NCBI RefSeq assembly: GCF_000685315.1
Contig: NZ_ARYM01000010.1
Coordinates: forward strand, 62,001 to 126,000
Length of the DNA: 64,000 bases
From: Hyphomonas polymorpha PS728
GTDB lineage: Bacteria > Pseudomonadota > Alphaproteobacteria > Caulobacterales > Hyphomonadaceae
Direction of reading: 5' to 3'
This document shows, piece after piece, positions 8,375 through 17,147 of the stretch. Numbering within the stretch: the stretch's first letter is position 1; every line of letters starts with the position of its first letter. The position numbers were made by a program, and so were the translations under genes. A model generated the notes under the pieces. That model was not told the origin of the DNA. It made no database searches and saw nothing but the letters and a program-made list of their open reading frames with translations.

Positions 8375-9226
8375 ATGGCGGAAACCCCGGATCGGACGCC
8401 CTCCTCCCTGCGCGTTATCGGCAATGACAGGACGATGGATCGCGCCGCTGCCCGCAATGCCAAGATTGAGCGTCTCAACGATCTCCATGCCGGCAACATG
8501 AATGCGATCGAGACCAAGTATGGCGGGCGCATCGCCGATGCTCAGGACACGCTCGATACCATCAATGCCAAATGGGACACGATCCAGGCCGAAGTGGACC
8601 GCCAGCCCCGCTATGCCCGCAGCTTCTTCTACTGGCCTTTCATGCTGGCCCTGATGCTGTTCGAAATCCCGGTGAACCGGCTGAGTTTTGAGCTTTTCTT
8701 CCGCGAAAGCCCCACCGTGTCGCTCGGCGTGGCTTTTCTTGTGGGCGTCATTCTCGTCACGCTGGCCCACAGGCTTGGTCTGGTGCTCTGCCGGTTCGGC
8801 TATCATGTGAAGAGGTCCGGCTGGGCCGGGCAGCTTCTGCAGGTGGTGCTGATCACGGCAATCATTCTGTCGCTGATCTATGGTGTCTCCGTGCTGCGCC
8901 AGGGCTATCTCGATTTTGAAACCCAGCCTCAGGCCAGTTTCTCGGACATGCTGGCGGGAACGGGCGCCGCCCAAATGGCGGGTGACATGTTCAAGGCAGG
9001 TCTTGGCATTTCCGGGTGGATCTTCTTTGCTATCAATTTGGGCATCGTGGCGGTTGGTCTGACGGCGGCCTATTTCTCGCATGATCCTCATCCGGATTTT
9101 CAGTCTGCCGACATCCAGCGCAAGAAAGCGGAGAAAAAGCTGGCGCATATCAAGGGTCACCGCGCCGACGCCGAATCCGTTGAACAGCGCCGTCATGCCA
9201 ACCAGATCAACAGGGCCAGCGCCTGA
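8375..9226 (+). CDS. Coiled-coil membrane protein of unknown family
   Basis: I do not recognise this 283-residue protein. It has a charged helical N-terminus likely to form a coiled coil (residues 22-76), four hydrophobic helices at about 83-100, 114-138, 153-172 and 212-233, and a basic, helical cytoplasmic tail (about 243-283, rich in Lys, Arg and His). The start at 8375 follows GGAGG at 8362-8366; an upstream ATG at 8360 lies before that sequence. The next gene starts four bases after its stop, so the two form an operon. The paired product is an outer lipoprotein with a VWA-like segment, which hints at an envelope-spanning assembly. Function unknown. Confidence 0.75.
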   Translation: MAETPDRTPSSLRVIGNDRTMDRAAARNAKIERLNDLHAGNMNAIETKYGGRIADAQDTLDTINAKWDTIQAEVDRQPRYARSFFYWPFMLALMLFEIPVNRLSFELFFRESPTVSLGVAFLVGVILVTLAHRLGLVLCRFGYHVKRSGWAGQLLQVVLITAIILSLIYGVSVLRQGYLDFETQPQASFSDMLAGTGAAQMAGDMFKAGLGISGWIFFAINLGIVAVGLTAAYFSHDPHPDFQSADIQRKKAEKKLAHIKGHRADAESVEQRRHANQINRASA

Positions 9227-9230
9227 CCAG

Positions 9231-10025
9231 ATGACCATGTTTCCGGGATGCCGGCTTGCCCTGCCGGTTCTAGCGCTCCTGATGCTGCTGCCCGCATGTT
9301 CGGGGCCGGCAGGGTCCGGCTTCGTGAACCGTACGGCGGACGACTATTGCGCGCTCAGCGATCGCTCCACCCTGTTCCTGATCGACCGGACGACAACCTT
9401 TGATGCAGATGATCAGGCGCTGCTGATGGAAAGCCTCGGCGGCGTGGTCGACAAGTTGCAGACCGGCGACCGGATTATCATCGCCACGATTTCCGACCAC
9501 TATTCCAGAACCCGCCGTCTGGCGAATGCCTGCAAGCCGGGATGTCCGGACGCAGGCGGGGTGGTCGATGAAATCATGGGTTCGTGCAGCACGATGAAGG
9601 CCAAGCAGGACCAGCAGCAATTCATGGGCAGCCTCGCCGGCTCGCTGCGGGAGATCATCAACACGGCCGAAGACGCCTCGGGCTCCGACATCATCCGCAC
9701 CATCGGCCACTGGACGGGGTCGGCCTCGGCAGAGCCCTATACGAATATCATCATCTATTCGGACATGCTGGAAAACAGCGACATGATCGCCTGGCGCAAA
9801 TTTTCCTCGCTTCCGGAAGACGAGTTGATGGAGATTGTGGCCGAGCATAGTGCGGGCGCAAGGACCCCGGGGACAGGCATCCGCGTCATCGGTTATGGCC
9901 GCCTGCACGACCAGGCCCGCTCGCCGCTGCCGTCTGCGCTGGATGCGAAGCTGCGCGGTTTCTGGACCCGCTATTTCTTCGAAGGTGGCGGTCAGGTCGA
10001 GTTTTCGGCCCGCACCGACGGCTGA
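9231..10025 (+). CDS. Lipoprotein with VWA-like domain, unknown function
   Basis: The 264-residue product starts with a lipoprotein signal ending LPAC (Cys23). The mature part has alternating strands and helices: STLFLIDRTTTFDADD (about 47-61), GDRIIIATISDHY and YTNIIIYSDMLEN, as in von Willebrand factor A folds. The position of a MIDAS DxSxS motif is occupied by DRTTT, so metal binding is uncertain. Cysteines near 94-98 and 108 could form disulfides. It follows the coiled-coil membrane protein by four bases. The fold call is by pattern only, and I know no named family for the pair. Confidence 0.6.
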   Translation: MTMFPGCRLALPVLALLMLLPACSGPAGSGFVNRTADDYCALSDRSTLFLIDRTTTFDADDQALLMESLGGVVDKLQTGDRIIIATISDHYSRTRRLANACKPGCPDAGGVVDEIMGSCSTMKAKQDQQQFMGSLAGSLREIINTAEDASGSDIIRTIGHWTGSASAEPYTNIIIYSDMLENSDMIAWRKFSSLPEDELMEIVAEHSAGARTPGTGIRVIGYGRLHDQARSPLPSALDAKLRGFWTRYFFEGGGQVEFSARTDG

Positions 10026-10111
10026 AACTGCGGCAATCCCCGCATTCTTGCGCAGTTGCTTTCACTTCGCGGCGAACTTAGCGATATTGGCGAGAGCAAC
10101 AGGAGTTTCTC

Positions 10112-10675
10112 ATGCGATACCCGATTGGAATGATGCTGGCTGGCGCGGTGGCGCTTGGCGTTGCGGCCTGCGCGCCGGCGGAGACCCCGGTAGACACCGG
10201 CAGTGTCGAGCCGCCGGCCGTCGATGTGGAAGGCGAAATGGCTGCAGCCGGGGATGAGATGATGGGCGAGATGCCGGATGAAGCCGCTCAGACCGCCGCT
10301 GCAGAGGCCGCCCAAGCAGAGGCAGAGGCGGGCGTTGTCTATGTCGGCGAAGACAAGAAGGGCGGGGAGATTTCTGTTCCGGCGGGCCAGATCCTCCGGA
10401 TCGAACTCGAATCCGTGCCCACGGCCGGCTATGTCTGGCAGATCGCCGAAAAGCCCGATTTCCTGGAACTGACGGGTGAGAATACCCGCGCCACCAATCC
10501 GGCGCTGCAAAGCCAGCCGGGCTTTACGGGGGGCAATCATTATATGAGCTTTGATCTGAAGGCCTCCGCGCCCGGCACCGGTGTGGTGAAGCTGACAGAA
10601 GGCCGCCCCTGGGAATCAGATGAACCGGCCAGCGACACATTTGAAGTGACCGTTACGGTCACCGCTGCAGAGTAG
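10112..10675 (+). CDS. Chagasin-like (I42) cysteine-protease inhibitor lipoprotein
   Basis: The protein has a lipoprotein signal (VAAC, Cys20), an acidic Ala/Glu-rich linker to about residue 75, and a C-terminal immunoglobulin-like domain. The three inhibitory loops of the chagasin family are visible in order: VPTAGYVW (family NPTTGY), GFTGGNHYMSF (GxGG) and GRPWE (RPWE). Such proteins block papain-type cysteine proteases; in bacteria they are thought to protect the cell from its own or external proteases. AGGAG lies 8 bases before the ATG. It ends 7 bp before the Rieske gene, whose TTG start has no strong ribosome-binding sequence, so the two may be co-transcribed. Confidence 0.85.
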   Translation: MRYPIGMMLAGAVALGVAACAPAETPVDTGSVEPPAVDVEGEMAAAGDEMMGEMPDEAAQTAAAEAAQAEAEAGVVYVGEDKKGGEISVPAGQILRIELESVPTAGYVWQIAEKPDFLELTGENTRATNPALQSQPGFTGGNHYMSFDLKASAPGTGVVKLTEGRPWESDEPASDTFEVTVTVTAAE

Positions 10676-10682
10676 GCCGCCC

Positions 10683-11780
10683 TTGCCCGACACCCAGCAC
10701 ACCCCGCCGAAAACCGGTATCACCGCCGACGGCTTCCTGACCGACAGCTGGTATCTGGCTGCGCCGTCTGCGGAGCTGAAGGCGGGCCGGCAGCAGCGGA
10801 TCATGATGCTGGGCGAGCCTGTGGTGGTGGGGCGCACGCCGGCAGGGGAGGCGTTTGCGCTGCGCGACATCTGCCCCCACCGGCTGGTGCCGCTATCGGC
10901 GGGCCAGCAGGTGGAGACAGATGGTCAGTGGACGTTGCAATGTCCCTATCATGGCTGGCGCTTTGGCACCGATGGCGGCTGCAAGCTGATGCCGAGCCTC
11001 ACCGAAGGCAGCCCCTATGATCCTTCAAAGGTGAAGGTGCGCCGCTATCCGGTGCATGAGGCAAACGGCGCGGTTTATATCTATGTGGCGCACGACCCGC
11101 GCTCTGCTGCGCCGCCAGTTGTTCCGCCCCCGGATTTCGGGCCACTTCCGGACAAGCCGGGCTTTGTCATCCATGACATCTTCAACGCGCATATGGATGA
11201 TGCGGTGGTCGGCCTGATGGACCCGGCGCATGTGCCCTTCGTGCATAATCAGTGGTGGTGGCGCCCGCCCTCTGCGGGGCTGAAACTCAAGGAAAAGCCG
11301 TTCGTGCCAACCCTGCGCGGCTGGGCGATTGACCGGCACGCGCCGTCCTCCAACTCCAAGCTCTATCGCTGGGTGTTCGGCGGCGATGTGATGACCGAGA
11401 TCCGCTTCCAGCTGCCGGGCTACCGGTGGGAGATCATCTCCAACAATACCGCGCGCCTTCTGACGCTCACCTGTCTGACGCCGGAAGCGCCCAAACGTAC
11501 ACGGATTACCCAGTTCACCTGGTGGACGGGCGCGCCGCTGCTCACCCTTGCCATCCCGATGGCCAAACGCATGGGCAAGACCTTCCTCGCGCAGGACGGG
11601 CACATGGTGGATTTGCAAAACCAGGGCATGGCTCATCAGAAGGCGATGCTGTGGATCGACGATATCGATGTGCAGGCCAAATGGTATCAGATGCTGAAAC
11701 GCGAATGGACCGCCGCCCGCAGCGAAGACCGAGGCTTCACCAACCCGATTGAGCCGCGTGTGCTGAGATGGATGAGTTGA
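10683..11780 (+). CDS. Rieske-type oxygenase, aromatic ring hydroxylase alpha subunit-like
   Basis: The 365-residue protein has an N-terminal Rieske [2Fe-2S] domain with the ligands in CPH (residues 64-66) and CPYH (87-90), and a C-terminal catalytic domain where NAHMDDAVVGLMDPAHVPFVH supplies the usual Asp/His/His site for mononuclear iron. This is the layout of three-component monooxygenases and demethylases such as vanillate demethylase and its relatives. The substrate is not clear, and no reductase gene is nearby, so it must use an electron donor encoded elsewhere. The start is a TTG seven bases after the previous stop; no better in-frame ATG exists before the Rieske domain. Confidence 0.88.
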   Translation: MPDTQHTPPKTGITADGFLTDSWYLAAPSAELKAGRQQRIMMLGEPVVVGRTPAGEAFALRDICPHRLVPLSAGQQVETDGQWTLQCPYHGWRFGTDGGCKLMPSLTEGSPYDPSKVKVRRYPVHEANGAVYIYVAHDPRSAAPPVVPPPDFGPLPDKPGFVIHDIFNAHMDDAVVGLMDPAHVPFVHNQWWWRPPSAGLKLKEKPFVPTLRGWAIDRHAPSSNSKLYRWVFGGDVMTEIRFQLPGYRWEIISNNTARLLTLTCLTPEAPKRTRITQFTWWTGAPLLTLAIPMAKRMGKTFLAQDGHMVDLQNQGMAHQKAMLWIDDIDVQAKWYQMLKREWTAARSEDRGFTNPIEPRVLRWMS

Positions 11781-11917
11781 GGCAAGCTGCCTCCAATTTG
11801 CCCTGAAAATGCCCCGGAAAAGGAAGAGGTTGGCCTCTGGCCGCAGGGCGGGATCGCCCCATGTAGAGGCCCGCGCCTCTCATTCCCCCAAGGCGCGCCA
11901 TCAAAAGGATCTGCCTT

Positions 11918-12508
11918 ATGAAACCGTTTTTCTTTGCTGCCGCTGCGAGCGTGTTTGCCCTCGCGGCCTGTTCGCCCGCCACCGAAGACGGGACCCCGGC
12001 GGTTGCGCCGCCACCGGTGGAAGCGCCGGAAACACCGATTGACGCGCCGTTGGCTGACCAGGCCCAGCCGGCCGAGGATCTGACGCTGGTGGATGTGGCC
12101 GCCACCAATCCGGACTTCTCGACCCTGCTGGCCGCCATCGATGCGGCCGGCCTCAGCGAAACGCTGGCCGGCCCTGGCCCCTACACGGTATTTGCCCCGA
12201 CCAATGAAGCCTTCGCCGCGCTGGCGCCCGGCGAGCTCGACACGCTGCTGCTGCCGGAAAACAAGGACAAGCTGACCCGGATCGTCGGCTATCACGTCAT
12301 TCCGGGCAAGGTGCTTGCTGGGGATGTGCCGGCCGAAGACGCGGGCGTGGCGACCGCCAGCATCAACAATCTGGATCTCTCTGTCCGCCGCCTGGCCGAT
12401 GGCACGGTGATGGTGAACCAGTACACGGTCGCCACGTCCGACATTCAGGCCTCCAACGGCGTCATCCATGTCATCGACGGGGTGCTGATCCCGCGCATGG
12501 AAGAATAG
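11918..12508 (+). CDS. Fasciclin (FAS1) domain lipoprotein
   Basis: A lipoprotein signal (LAAC, Cys18) and a Pro-rich linker precede one complete FAS1 domain at about residues 58-195: FSTLLAAIDAAGLSETL, GPYTVFAPTNEAFAAL, then VGYHVIPGKV and NGVIHVIDGVLIP. FAS1 domains mediate adhesion or ligand binding at the cell surface. The ATG at 11918 has AAAGGA upstream. A strong terminator at 12533-12567 follows, so the gene ends its own transcript. The molecular target is unknown. Confidence 0.93.
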   Translation: MKPFFFAAAASVFALAACSPATEDGTPAVAPPPVEAPETPIDAPLADQAQPAEDLTLVDVAATNPDFSTLLAAIDAAGLSETLAGPGPYTVFAPTNEAFAALAPGELDTLLLPENKDKLTRIVGYHVIPGKVLAGDVPAEDAGVATASINNLDLSVRRLADGTVMVNQYTVATSDIQASNGVIHVIDGVLIPRMEE

Positions 12509-12532
12509 GCCGGGACACAGGCTGAAACAGCG

Positions 12533-12567
12533 AAAGCCGCGCCAGCCGGAAGGCTCGCGCGGCTTTT
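12533..12567 (+). terminator. Rho-independent terminator after fasciclin gene
   Basis: AAAGCCGCGC (12533-12542) pairs with GCGCGGCTTT (12557-12566). A second inner stem AGCC/GGCT closes a GGAA tetraloop, and the hairpin runs into a T-run. Confidence 0.88.
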
Positions 12568-12638
12568 ATGTGAGCATCTCGTGGTTGCAACGCCTCGCGG
12601 TGGCGGGCATCATTGATGCGTGTGCAATTGAGGCTGCA

Positions 12639-13307
12639 ATGAACGATAAAACCAAATCGAAGAGTTCGGTTCGTAGCCGCGCGAATGAAATCAAGCCGTT
12701 TCGGTGCAAGAATCTGGTCGCTGTTCTCGAGAACCCCGACAATCCCAAGAATATTGGATCAGTGATCAGAAATGCAAATGCGTTAGGGGTTGAGAAGGTC
12801 CTGGTGGTTGATCCGCATAAGGTAATTCCGGAAGATTGGAAAGATTTTCGAGAAGAAAGGGCGCTCTCGAAACTTTCCGCCTCCGCAGTGAAATGGACTT
12901 TTGTGAAGCGCTTCGACAGCACTGCGGCATGCTACGAATATCTGGAAAAGAATAACTTCACATCGGTCGTAACCTCGCCGCACGTGAAAGGGAAAACCAG
13001 CATCTTCCTGCATGAAGGCGACTATACCGTTTTTCCTAAACTGGCCGTATGGTTCGGGAATGAAGGAACCGGCATAAGCGACCTCGCCGTTGAACGCAGC
13101 GATATGTGCGTTAGCATTCCGATGTTCGGCATGATCGAAAGTCTAAATCTTGGCACGAGCTCGGGTATTGTTCTCTACGAGGTCGCAAAGCAACGCCGAG
13201 CTTACCAAAGCAAATACGCGATGCGCAATCGCAGGGGAGAGCGGGCAATGCCGTTGCCGACTGAGCTCCCACCGAAGCCGGCTTTTGCCAAGGCCAGGAA
13301 AAGTTAG
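12639..13307 (+). CDS. TrmH/SpoU-family RNA 2'-O-methyltransferase
   Basis: The 222-residue protein has the SPOUT-class trefoil-knot motifs in order: ENPDNPKNIGSVIRNANALG (motif 1, with the conserved N-x-G-x-x-R-N), VWFGNEGTGIS (motif 2) and SIPMFGMIESLNLGTSSGIVLYE (motif 3). It probably methylates a ribose in tRNA or rRNA; the tRNA Gm18 enzyme TrmH is the closest classical relative, but the target cannot be fixed. The ATG at 12639 follows GAGG; the frame is open from 12570 without sensible sequence. Its base composition is visibly lower in GC than its neighbours and its codon choices differ, suggesting acquisition by transfer. It sits alone between a terminator and ruvC. Confidence 0.85.
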   Translation: MNDKTKSKSSVRSRANEIKPFRCKNLVAVLENPDNPKNIGSVIRNANALGVEKVLVVDPHKVIPEDWKDFREERALSKLSASAVKWTFVKRFDSTAACYEYLEKNNFTSVVTSPHVKGKTSIFLHEGDYTVFPKLAVWFGNEGTGISDLAVERSDMCVSIPMFGMIESLNLGTSSGIVLYEVAKQRRAYQSKYAMRNRRGERAMPLPTELPPKPAFAKARKS

Positions 13308-13341
13308 GCCGCTAACGTAATTCGTGCTTCCCGCTTCGGGC

Positions 13342-13356
13342 GAACAAAAAGTGAAA
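13342..13356 (+). promoter_or_regulatory. Imperfect LexA box upstream of ruvC (GAAC-N7-GAAA)
   Basis: GAAC (13342-13345), seven bases, then GAAA (13353-13356) is one mismatch from the alphaproteobacterial SOS site GTTC-N7-GTTC read on the other strand. It lies 44 bp before the ruvC start, where a repressor would cover the promoter. SOS control of the ruv genes is common, so the position supports the call, but a four-base half-site match is weak on its own. Confidence 0.4.
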
Positions 13357-13399
13357 ATGCAAGCTGCCATTAACCACTCTCCCTGATAGGGTGGCACGC

Positions 13400-13906
13400 A
13401 TGAGCACCCCGATTCGCATCCTCGGCATCGATCCGGGCCTCCGCCATACTGGCTGGGGCATCATCGAGCAGGCCGGCGCCCGCCTCGTGCATATCGCCCA
13501 TGGCGTCATCGAGGCGCCGACAGACCTGTCGATGGCAGAGCGCCTGGGCCATATCTTCGAGGCGGTGGGGGAGCTTGCCCGCCATCATGAACCCCATGCG
13601 GCCGGGGTGGAAGAAACCCTGGTGAACGCCAATCCTCGCTCGGCGCTGAAGCTTGGCCAGGCGCGCGGGGCGGCGATGGCGGCCCTTGCCATGGCTGGCG
13701 TGCCCGTGGCCGAATTTGCGCCCCGCCAGATCAAGCTCTCGGTCGTCGGCACTGGCACGGCAGACAAGGATCAGGTGAAATTCATGGTCCAGCGCCTGCT
13801 TCCGAGGGCAGGGGAGATGAAGCTGGACGCCGCTGATGCCCTTGCCTGCGCCATCTGCGCGGCGCACCATCTGCCGATGCAGATGATCAAGAAGGGGGCG
13901 GCATGA
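13400..13906 (+). CDS. ruvC: Holliday junction endonuclease RuvC
   Basis: RuvC cuts four-way DNA junctions after branch migration by RuvAB. The 168-residue product has the RNase-H-fold acidic residues: D11 in LGIDPGL, the glutamate in GVEETLVNANPRSALKLGQ, and the C-terminal KLDAADALACAICAAHH. The start at 13400 (MSTPIRI) is favoured over the GTG at 13391 because of the distance to the first strand. Its stop overlaps the ruvA start by four bases, and a candidate LexA box lies upstream. Confidence 0.97.
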   Translation: MSTPIRILGIDPGLRHTGWGIIEQAGARLVHIAHGVIEAPTDLSMAERLGHIFEAVGELARHHEPHAAGVEETLVNANPRSALKLGQARGAAMAALAMAGVPVAEFAPRQIKLSVVGTGTADKDQVKFMVQRLLPRAGEMKLDAADALACAICAAHHLPMQMIKKGAA

Positions 13907-14523
13907 TTATCGGACGTCTGAGGGGCGAGGTCGCCGCCGTCGGGCTCGATCATGTGCTGATCGATGTGAACGGCGTCGGCTATGTCGCGCTGGCGGGCAC
14001 GCGCCTGCTGGCAAAGCTGCAGACCGGCGACAAGATCACCGCCCATATCGAAACGCGCGTCACCGAAAGCTCGATCACGCTTTTTGCCTTCGCCACCGAT
14101 GAAGAGCGCGCCTGGTTCGTGCGCCTGCAGGATGTGCCGGGCGTTGCCGGAAAGTCTGCCCTCGCCATTCTCGATGGCCTCTCCCCGGCAGAGATCATGG
14201 ACGCGATTGCGCTGGGCGATGCAGGCGCCTTCACCCGCGCCAAGGGTATCGGCAAGAAGCTCGGTGAACGGATCGTGACGGAACTGGCCGGTAAGGCGCC
14301 GCCGCTTGGGCGATTCGGCAAATTTGAGGTGGCGGCGGTTGCGGGCCTTGCGTCTGCCCGCCCTGAAGGTGTCACGGGCAGCCGCGCCGAAGCTGTCAGC
14401 GCGCTGGTCAATCTCGGCTATACGCAAGGCGAAGCGGCCAAGGCCGTTGCCGCCGCCGCGAAAGACGGCGCCGATGAAGTCGGCGCCCTCGTGAAAGGCG
14501 CGCTGAAGGAGCTGGCGCGGTGA
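13903..14523 (+). CDS. ruvA: Holliday junction helicase subunit RuvA
   Basis: RuvA binds the four-way junction and loads the RuvB motor. The 206-residue product starts [14 protein letters not shown], the standard opening of the OB-fold domain, contains the helix-hairpin-helix segment [19 protein letters not shown] near residues 110-128, and ends in the small three-helix domain that contacts RuvB. It overlaps ruvC by four bases at its start and ruvB by four bases at its end, so ruvC-ruvA-ruvB form one translationally coupled operon. Confidence 0.97.
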   Translation: MIIGRLRGEVAAVGLDHVLIDVNGVGYVALAGTRLLAKLQTGDKITAHIETRVTESSITLFAFATDEERAWFVRLQDVPGVAGKSALAILDGLSPAEIMDAIALGDAGAFTRAKGIGKKLGERIVTELAGKAPPLGRFGKFEVAAVAGLASARPEGVTGSRAEAVSALVNLGYTQGEAAKAVAAAAKDGADEVGALVKGALKELAR

Positions 14524-15554
14524 GCCGCGAAGGAAGCCTCTCCGATCCTAACGCCCAAGGCGGCGATGCGCTCGACCGCGCCCTCCGTCCACAGACGTTT
14601 GAGGATTATGTCGGCCAGCGCAAGGCGAAGGCCAATCTCAAGGTCTATGTCGAGGCCGCGCGCGGACGCAAGGAAGCGCTGGACCATGTGTTGCTGTTCG
14701 GCCCGCCGGGCCTTGGCAAGACAACGCTGGCGCAGATTTTGGCGCGGGAAATGGGCGTCGGCTTCCGCGCCACGTCCGGGCCAGTCATCGCCAAGGCGGG
14801 CGATCTTGCCGCCATCCTCACCAATCTTGAGCCCAATGATGTGCTCTTCATCGACGAGATCCACCGCCTGCCGGCCATCGTGGAGGAAATCCTCTATCCG
14901 GCAATGGAGGATTACGCCCTCGATATCGTGATCGGGGAGGGGCCGGCGGCGCGCTCCGTGCGGCTGGATCTCGCGCCCTTCACGCTGGTGGGCGCCACCA
15001 CGCGCGCGGGCCTGCTGGCAACGCCGCTGCGCGACCGGTTCGGTATCCCGGTGCGGCTGGAATTCTATGAGGCCGAGGAACTTGGCCGCATCGTGATGGC
15101 GGCGGGCCGCAAGCTCGGTGCTCAGATCACGGAAGATGGCGCGGTGGAGATTGCCGCCCGCGCGCGCGGCACGCCGCGGATCGCGCTGCGCCTCCTGCGC
15201 CGCGTGCGCGACTTTGCCGAGGCCGACGGCGCCGCCATCAACCGCGCCTCTGCCGCCAAGGCGCTGAAGCGTCTGGAAATCGATGAGGACGGCCTCGACG
15301 CGCTTGACCGGCGCTATCTGCACGCGCTGGTGAAAACCTATGCGGGCGGCCCCGTGGGCGCCGATACGCTGGCGGCGGCCCTGTCTGAAGCGCGCGACGC
15401 GGTGGAAGACGTGATCGAACCTTATCTGATGCAGAAGGGCTATGTGGCGCGCACGCCGCGCGGGCGGGTGGCAGCGCCGCTTGCTTATGAACGCCTCGGC
15501 CTCAAGGCCCCGCAGGGCCAGCAGTCTGCCCTGTTCGGGGAAGACGAAAGTTAG
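14520..15554 (+). CDS. ruvB: Holliday junction branch-migration ATPase RuvB
   Basis: RuvB is the hexameric AAA+ motor of the RuvABC resolvasome. The 344-residue product has the Walker A motif [12 protein letters not shown], Walker B FIDEIHRL, sensor segment GATTRAGLL, an arginine near DRFG, and the C-terminal winged helix ([16 protein letters not shown]). Translation starts at a GTG in a GTGA overlap with ruvA. The gene converges on, and overlaps by four bases, a DUF983 gene on the other strand. Confidence 0.97.
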   Translation: MSREGSLSDPNAQGGDALDRALRPQTFEDYVGQRKAKANLKVYVEAARGRKEALDHVLLFGPPGLGKTTLAQILAREMGVGFRATSGPVIAKAGDLAAILTNLEPNDVLFIDEIHRLPAIVEEILYPAMEDYALDIVIGEGPAARSVRLDLAPFTLVGATTRAGLLATPLRDRFGIPVRLEFYEAEELGRIVMAAGRKLGAQITEDGAVEIAARARGTPRIALRLLRRVRDFAEADGAAINRASAAKALKRLEIDEDGLDALDRRYLHALVKTYAGGPVGADTLAAALSEARDAVEDVIEPYLMQKGYVARTPRGRVAAPLAYERLGLKAPQGQQSALFGEDES

Positions 15555-15928
15555 TCCTCTTCCTTCTCCTGCGCGCCCATCGCCCATAAGAGGCCGATGA
15601 TCGCCCCCTTGATCCGGGGAAGGAGCATCAGCACGGCGAAGATCGCAAATGCGCCGAGTGCCGGCAGCTTGATCCAGATCGGCCAGTTTTCCTGACGCGC
15701 GCTGATGAAGGTGAGGCCTGCCAGGAAGGGCCCGAGGATCAGCACGGTCAGCCAGGGCGGGCCATCTTCGGCGCGGATCCCCCCGATCGGCGCGCCGCAC
15801 GCGCTGCATTCGGAAACCTGCTTCAGATAGCGCGCATAAAGCTTCCCGCGCCCGCAATTCGGGCAGCGATGGCCCAGTCCCCGCAGCACGGGCAGCAGGG
15901 GAGAAGAGGGCGGCGCGGTCTCTGGCAT
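15551..15928 (-). CDS. DUF983 membrane protein with zinc-ribbon motif
   Basis: The 125-residue protein begins with a short Pro-rich tail and two CxxC motifs ([10 protein letters not shown] and CSACGAPIG) that would bind one zinc, followed by two hydrophobic segments ([17 protein letters not shown] and [15 protein letters not shown]). This is the DUF983 layout, common in alphaproteobacteria but of unknown function. Its stop codon overlaps that of ruvB. Confidence 0.85.
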   Translation of the reverse strand: MPETAPPSSPLLPVLRGLGHRCPNCGRGKLYARYLKQVSECSACGAPIGGIRAEDGPPWLTVLILGPFLAGLTFISARQENWPIWIKLPALGAFAIFAVLMLLPRIKGAIIGLLWAMGAQEKEED

Positions 15929-16004
15929 TCCCCCGCTTACACCCTGAAGGCGCCCCCCTGTTATGAGGGATGACGCCGCACACCCTGCCTGCTAGCCTTT
16001 TGCC

Positions 16005-17147
16005 ATGGGGATGGGTTGGGACGATATCGAGAAGCTGGACGGGTTTGCCGGGCTGCGGGCGCATGCCGAAGCCACTGTGTTGCCGATCCTGGAAAGCGCT
16101 GATCTGAAGGCGGGCGATGGTGCCCGCCTCAAAGGCCGGATCAGCCGGGCCTTCTTTGGCGGGTTTATCGCCTTCATTGTCTGTTTCTTCCTGGTTGAGG
16201 CGTTCACGCCGGGGACATGGTGGGGAGAAGCCCTCACCTTCATCCTGTTCCCGCTACTGTTCTTCGGCTGCATCCTTGGGTCATTGTTCCTGTTCCGGAA
16301 CAGCCTGATCCGGCTGCTGCTGGACGCCAAGTCACGCCTGCTTCTCCGGGCGAAAGCCCTGTCGGCATTGGGCGCGCCACTGGGGCTCTCCTATGTGGCG
16401 GTGCCTGGGGGAATGCCGCTGGCGCTCAAATGGCTTTCTGACCAATCCTGGGCGCCCGGCGAGTTGAAGGAGGCGGCCCAGGCGATGGAGCAAGCAGGCG
16501 GCATGGAGGACGCCGTCGCCGCCGCGCGCGATGCCGGGCTGATGATCGAGTCCAATGTCTATGTTGTCGGGTCGGCCGAGCAGAAGGCGCAGTATCAGGA
16601 GGCGGCTGCCCGGCAGAGACAGGTGGAAGATGGTTTCCATGGGCGGCGCGCGGGGATTGATTTTGAACTCTTCGAATGGGTCGAGCGCGTGGAGGACGCC
16701 CCCTCGATCCATCATCTGGTGATCGTGCTGGAAGCTCCCTTCCTGTTGCACGGCGTCACCCAGCTGCGCGCCCGCAAGACGGGCTGGCCGCAGGGCACTG
16801 CCAGCGGGTTTGCCGACGTCGATCTTGGCCCGCGCGCTTTCGGGGAGCTTTACCGGCTGCGCGCCACCGATCAGGTGGAGGCCCGCGCCATCTTCAATCC
16901 AGCCGTGATCGAGCGGGTGATCGCGCTGGCCGAAGGCGGGGCCTTCCGGGCGGTGGGGAAGGGTAACCGGCTGGTGTTCGATTTTCCGGGGGGCGACCGG
17001 TTCGCGTTGATTGATCTTGTCACCGGCGCCTGGAGCCCGGAAACGCTGGAGCGTACCGTAGGCGATCTGGCGGCCGCGCTCGCCCTGGTCGATACGCTGG
17101 CCCACGCCTTCATGCTGGCGAGAAAGTCTGATACGGGCGGGGAATGA
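16005..17147 (+). CDS. DUF3137 membrane protein
   Basis: The 380-residue protein has an N-terminal cytoplasmic part, two hydrophobic helices (about 48-66 and 76-97), and a long soluble domain. The segment RATDQVEARAIFNPAVIERVIAL followed by a Gly/Phe-rich strand region resembles the C-terminal part of DUF3137 proteins, which have no assigned function. The start may be the ATG at 16005 or at 16011. It overlaps ybgC by four bases, so it may be the first gene of the tol-linked transcript here. Confidence 0.65.
   Translation: MGMGWDDIEKLDGFAGLRAHAEATVLPILESADLKAGDGARLKGRISRAFFGGFIAFIVCFFLVEAFTPGTWWGEALTFILFPLLFFGCILGSLFLFRNSLIRLLLDAKSRLLLRAKALSALGAPLGLSYVAVPGGMPLALKWLSDQSWAPGELKEAAQAMEQAGGMEDAVAAARDAGLMIESNVYVVGSAEQKAQYQEAAARQRQVEDGFHGRRAGIDFELFEWVERVEDAPSIHHLVIVLEAPFLLHGVTQLRARKTGWPQGTASGFADVDLGPRAFGELYRLRATDQVEARAIFNPAVIERVIALAEGGAFRAVGKGNRLVFDFPGGDRFALIDLVTGAWSPETLERTVGDLAAALALVDTLAHAFMLARKSDTGGE

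Noticed and set aside
14418-16064. 548-codon open frame on the minus strand
   Set aside because: It runs antisense through ruvB and across the DUF983 gene in another frame; composition is Arg/His/Gly-rich with no motifs.
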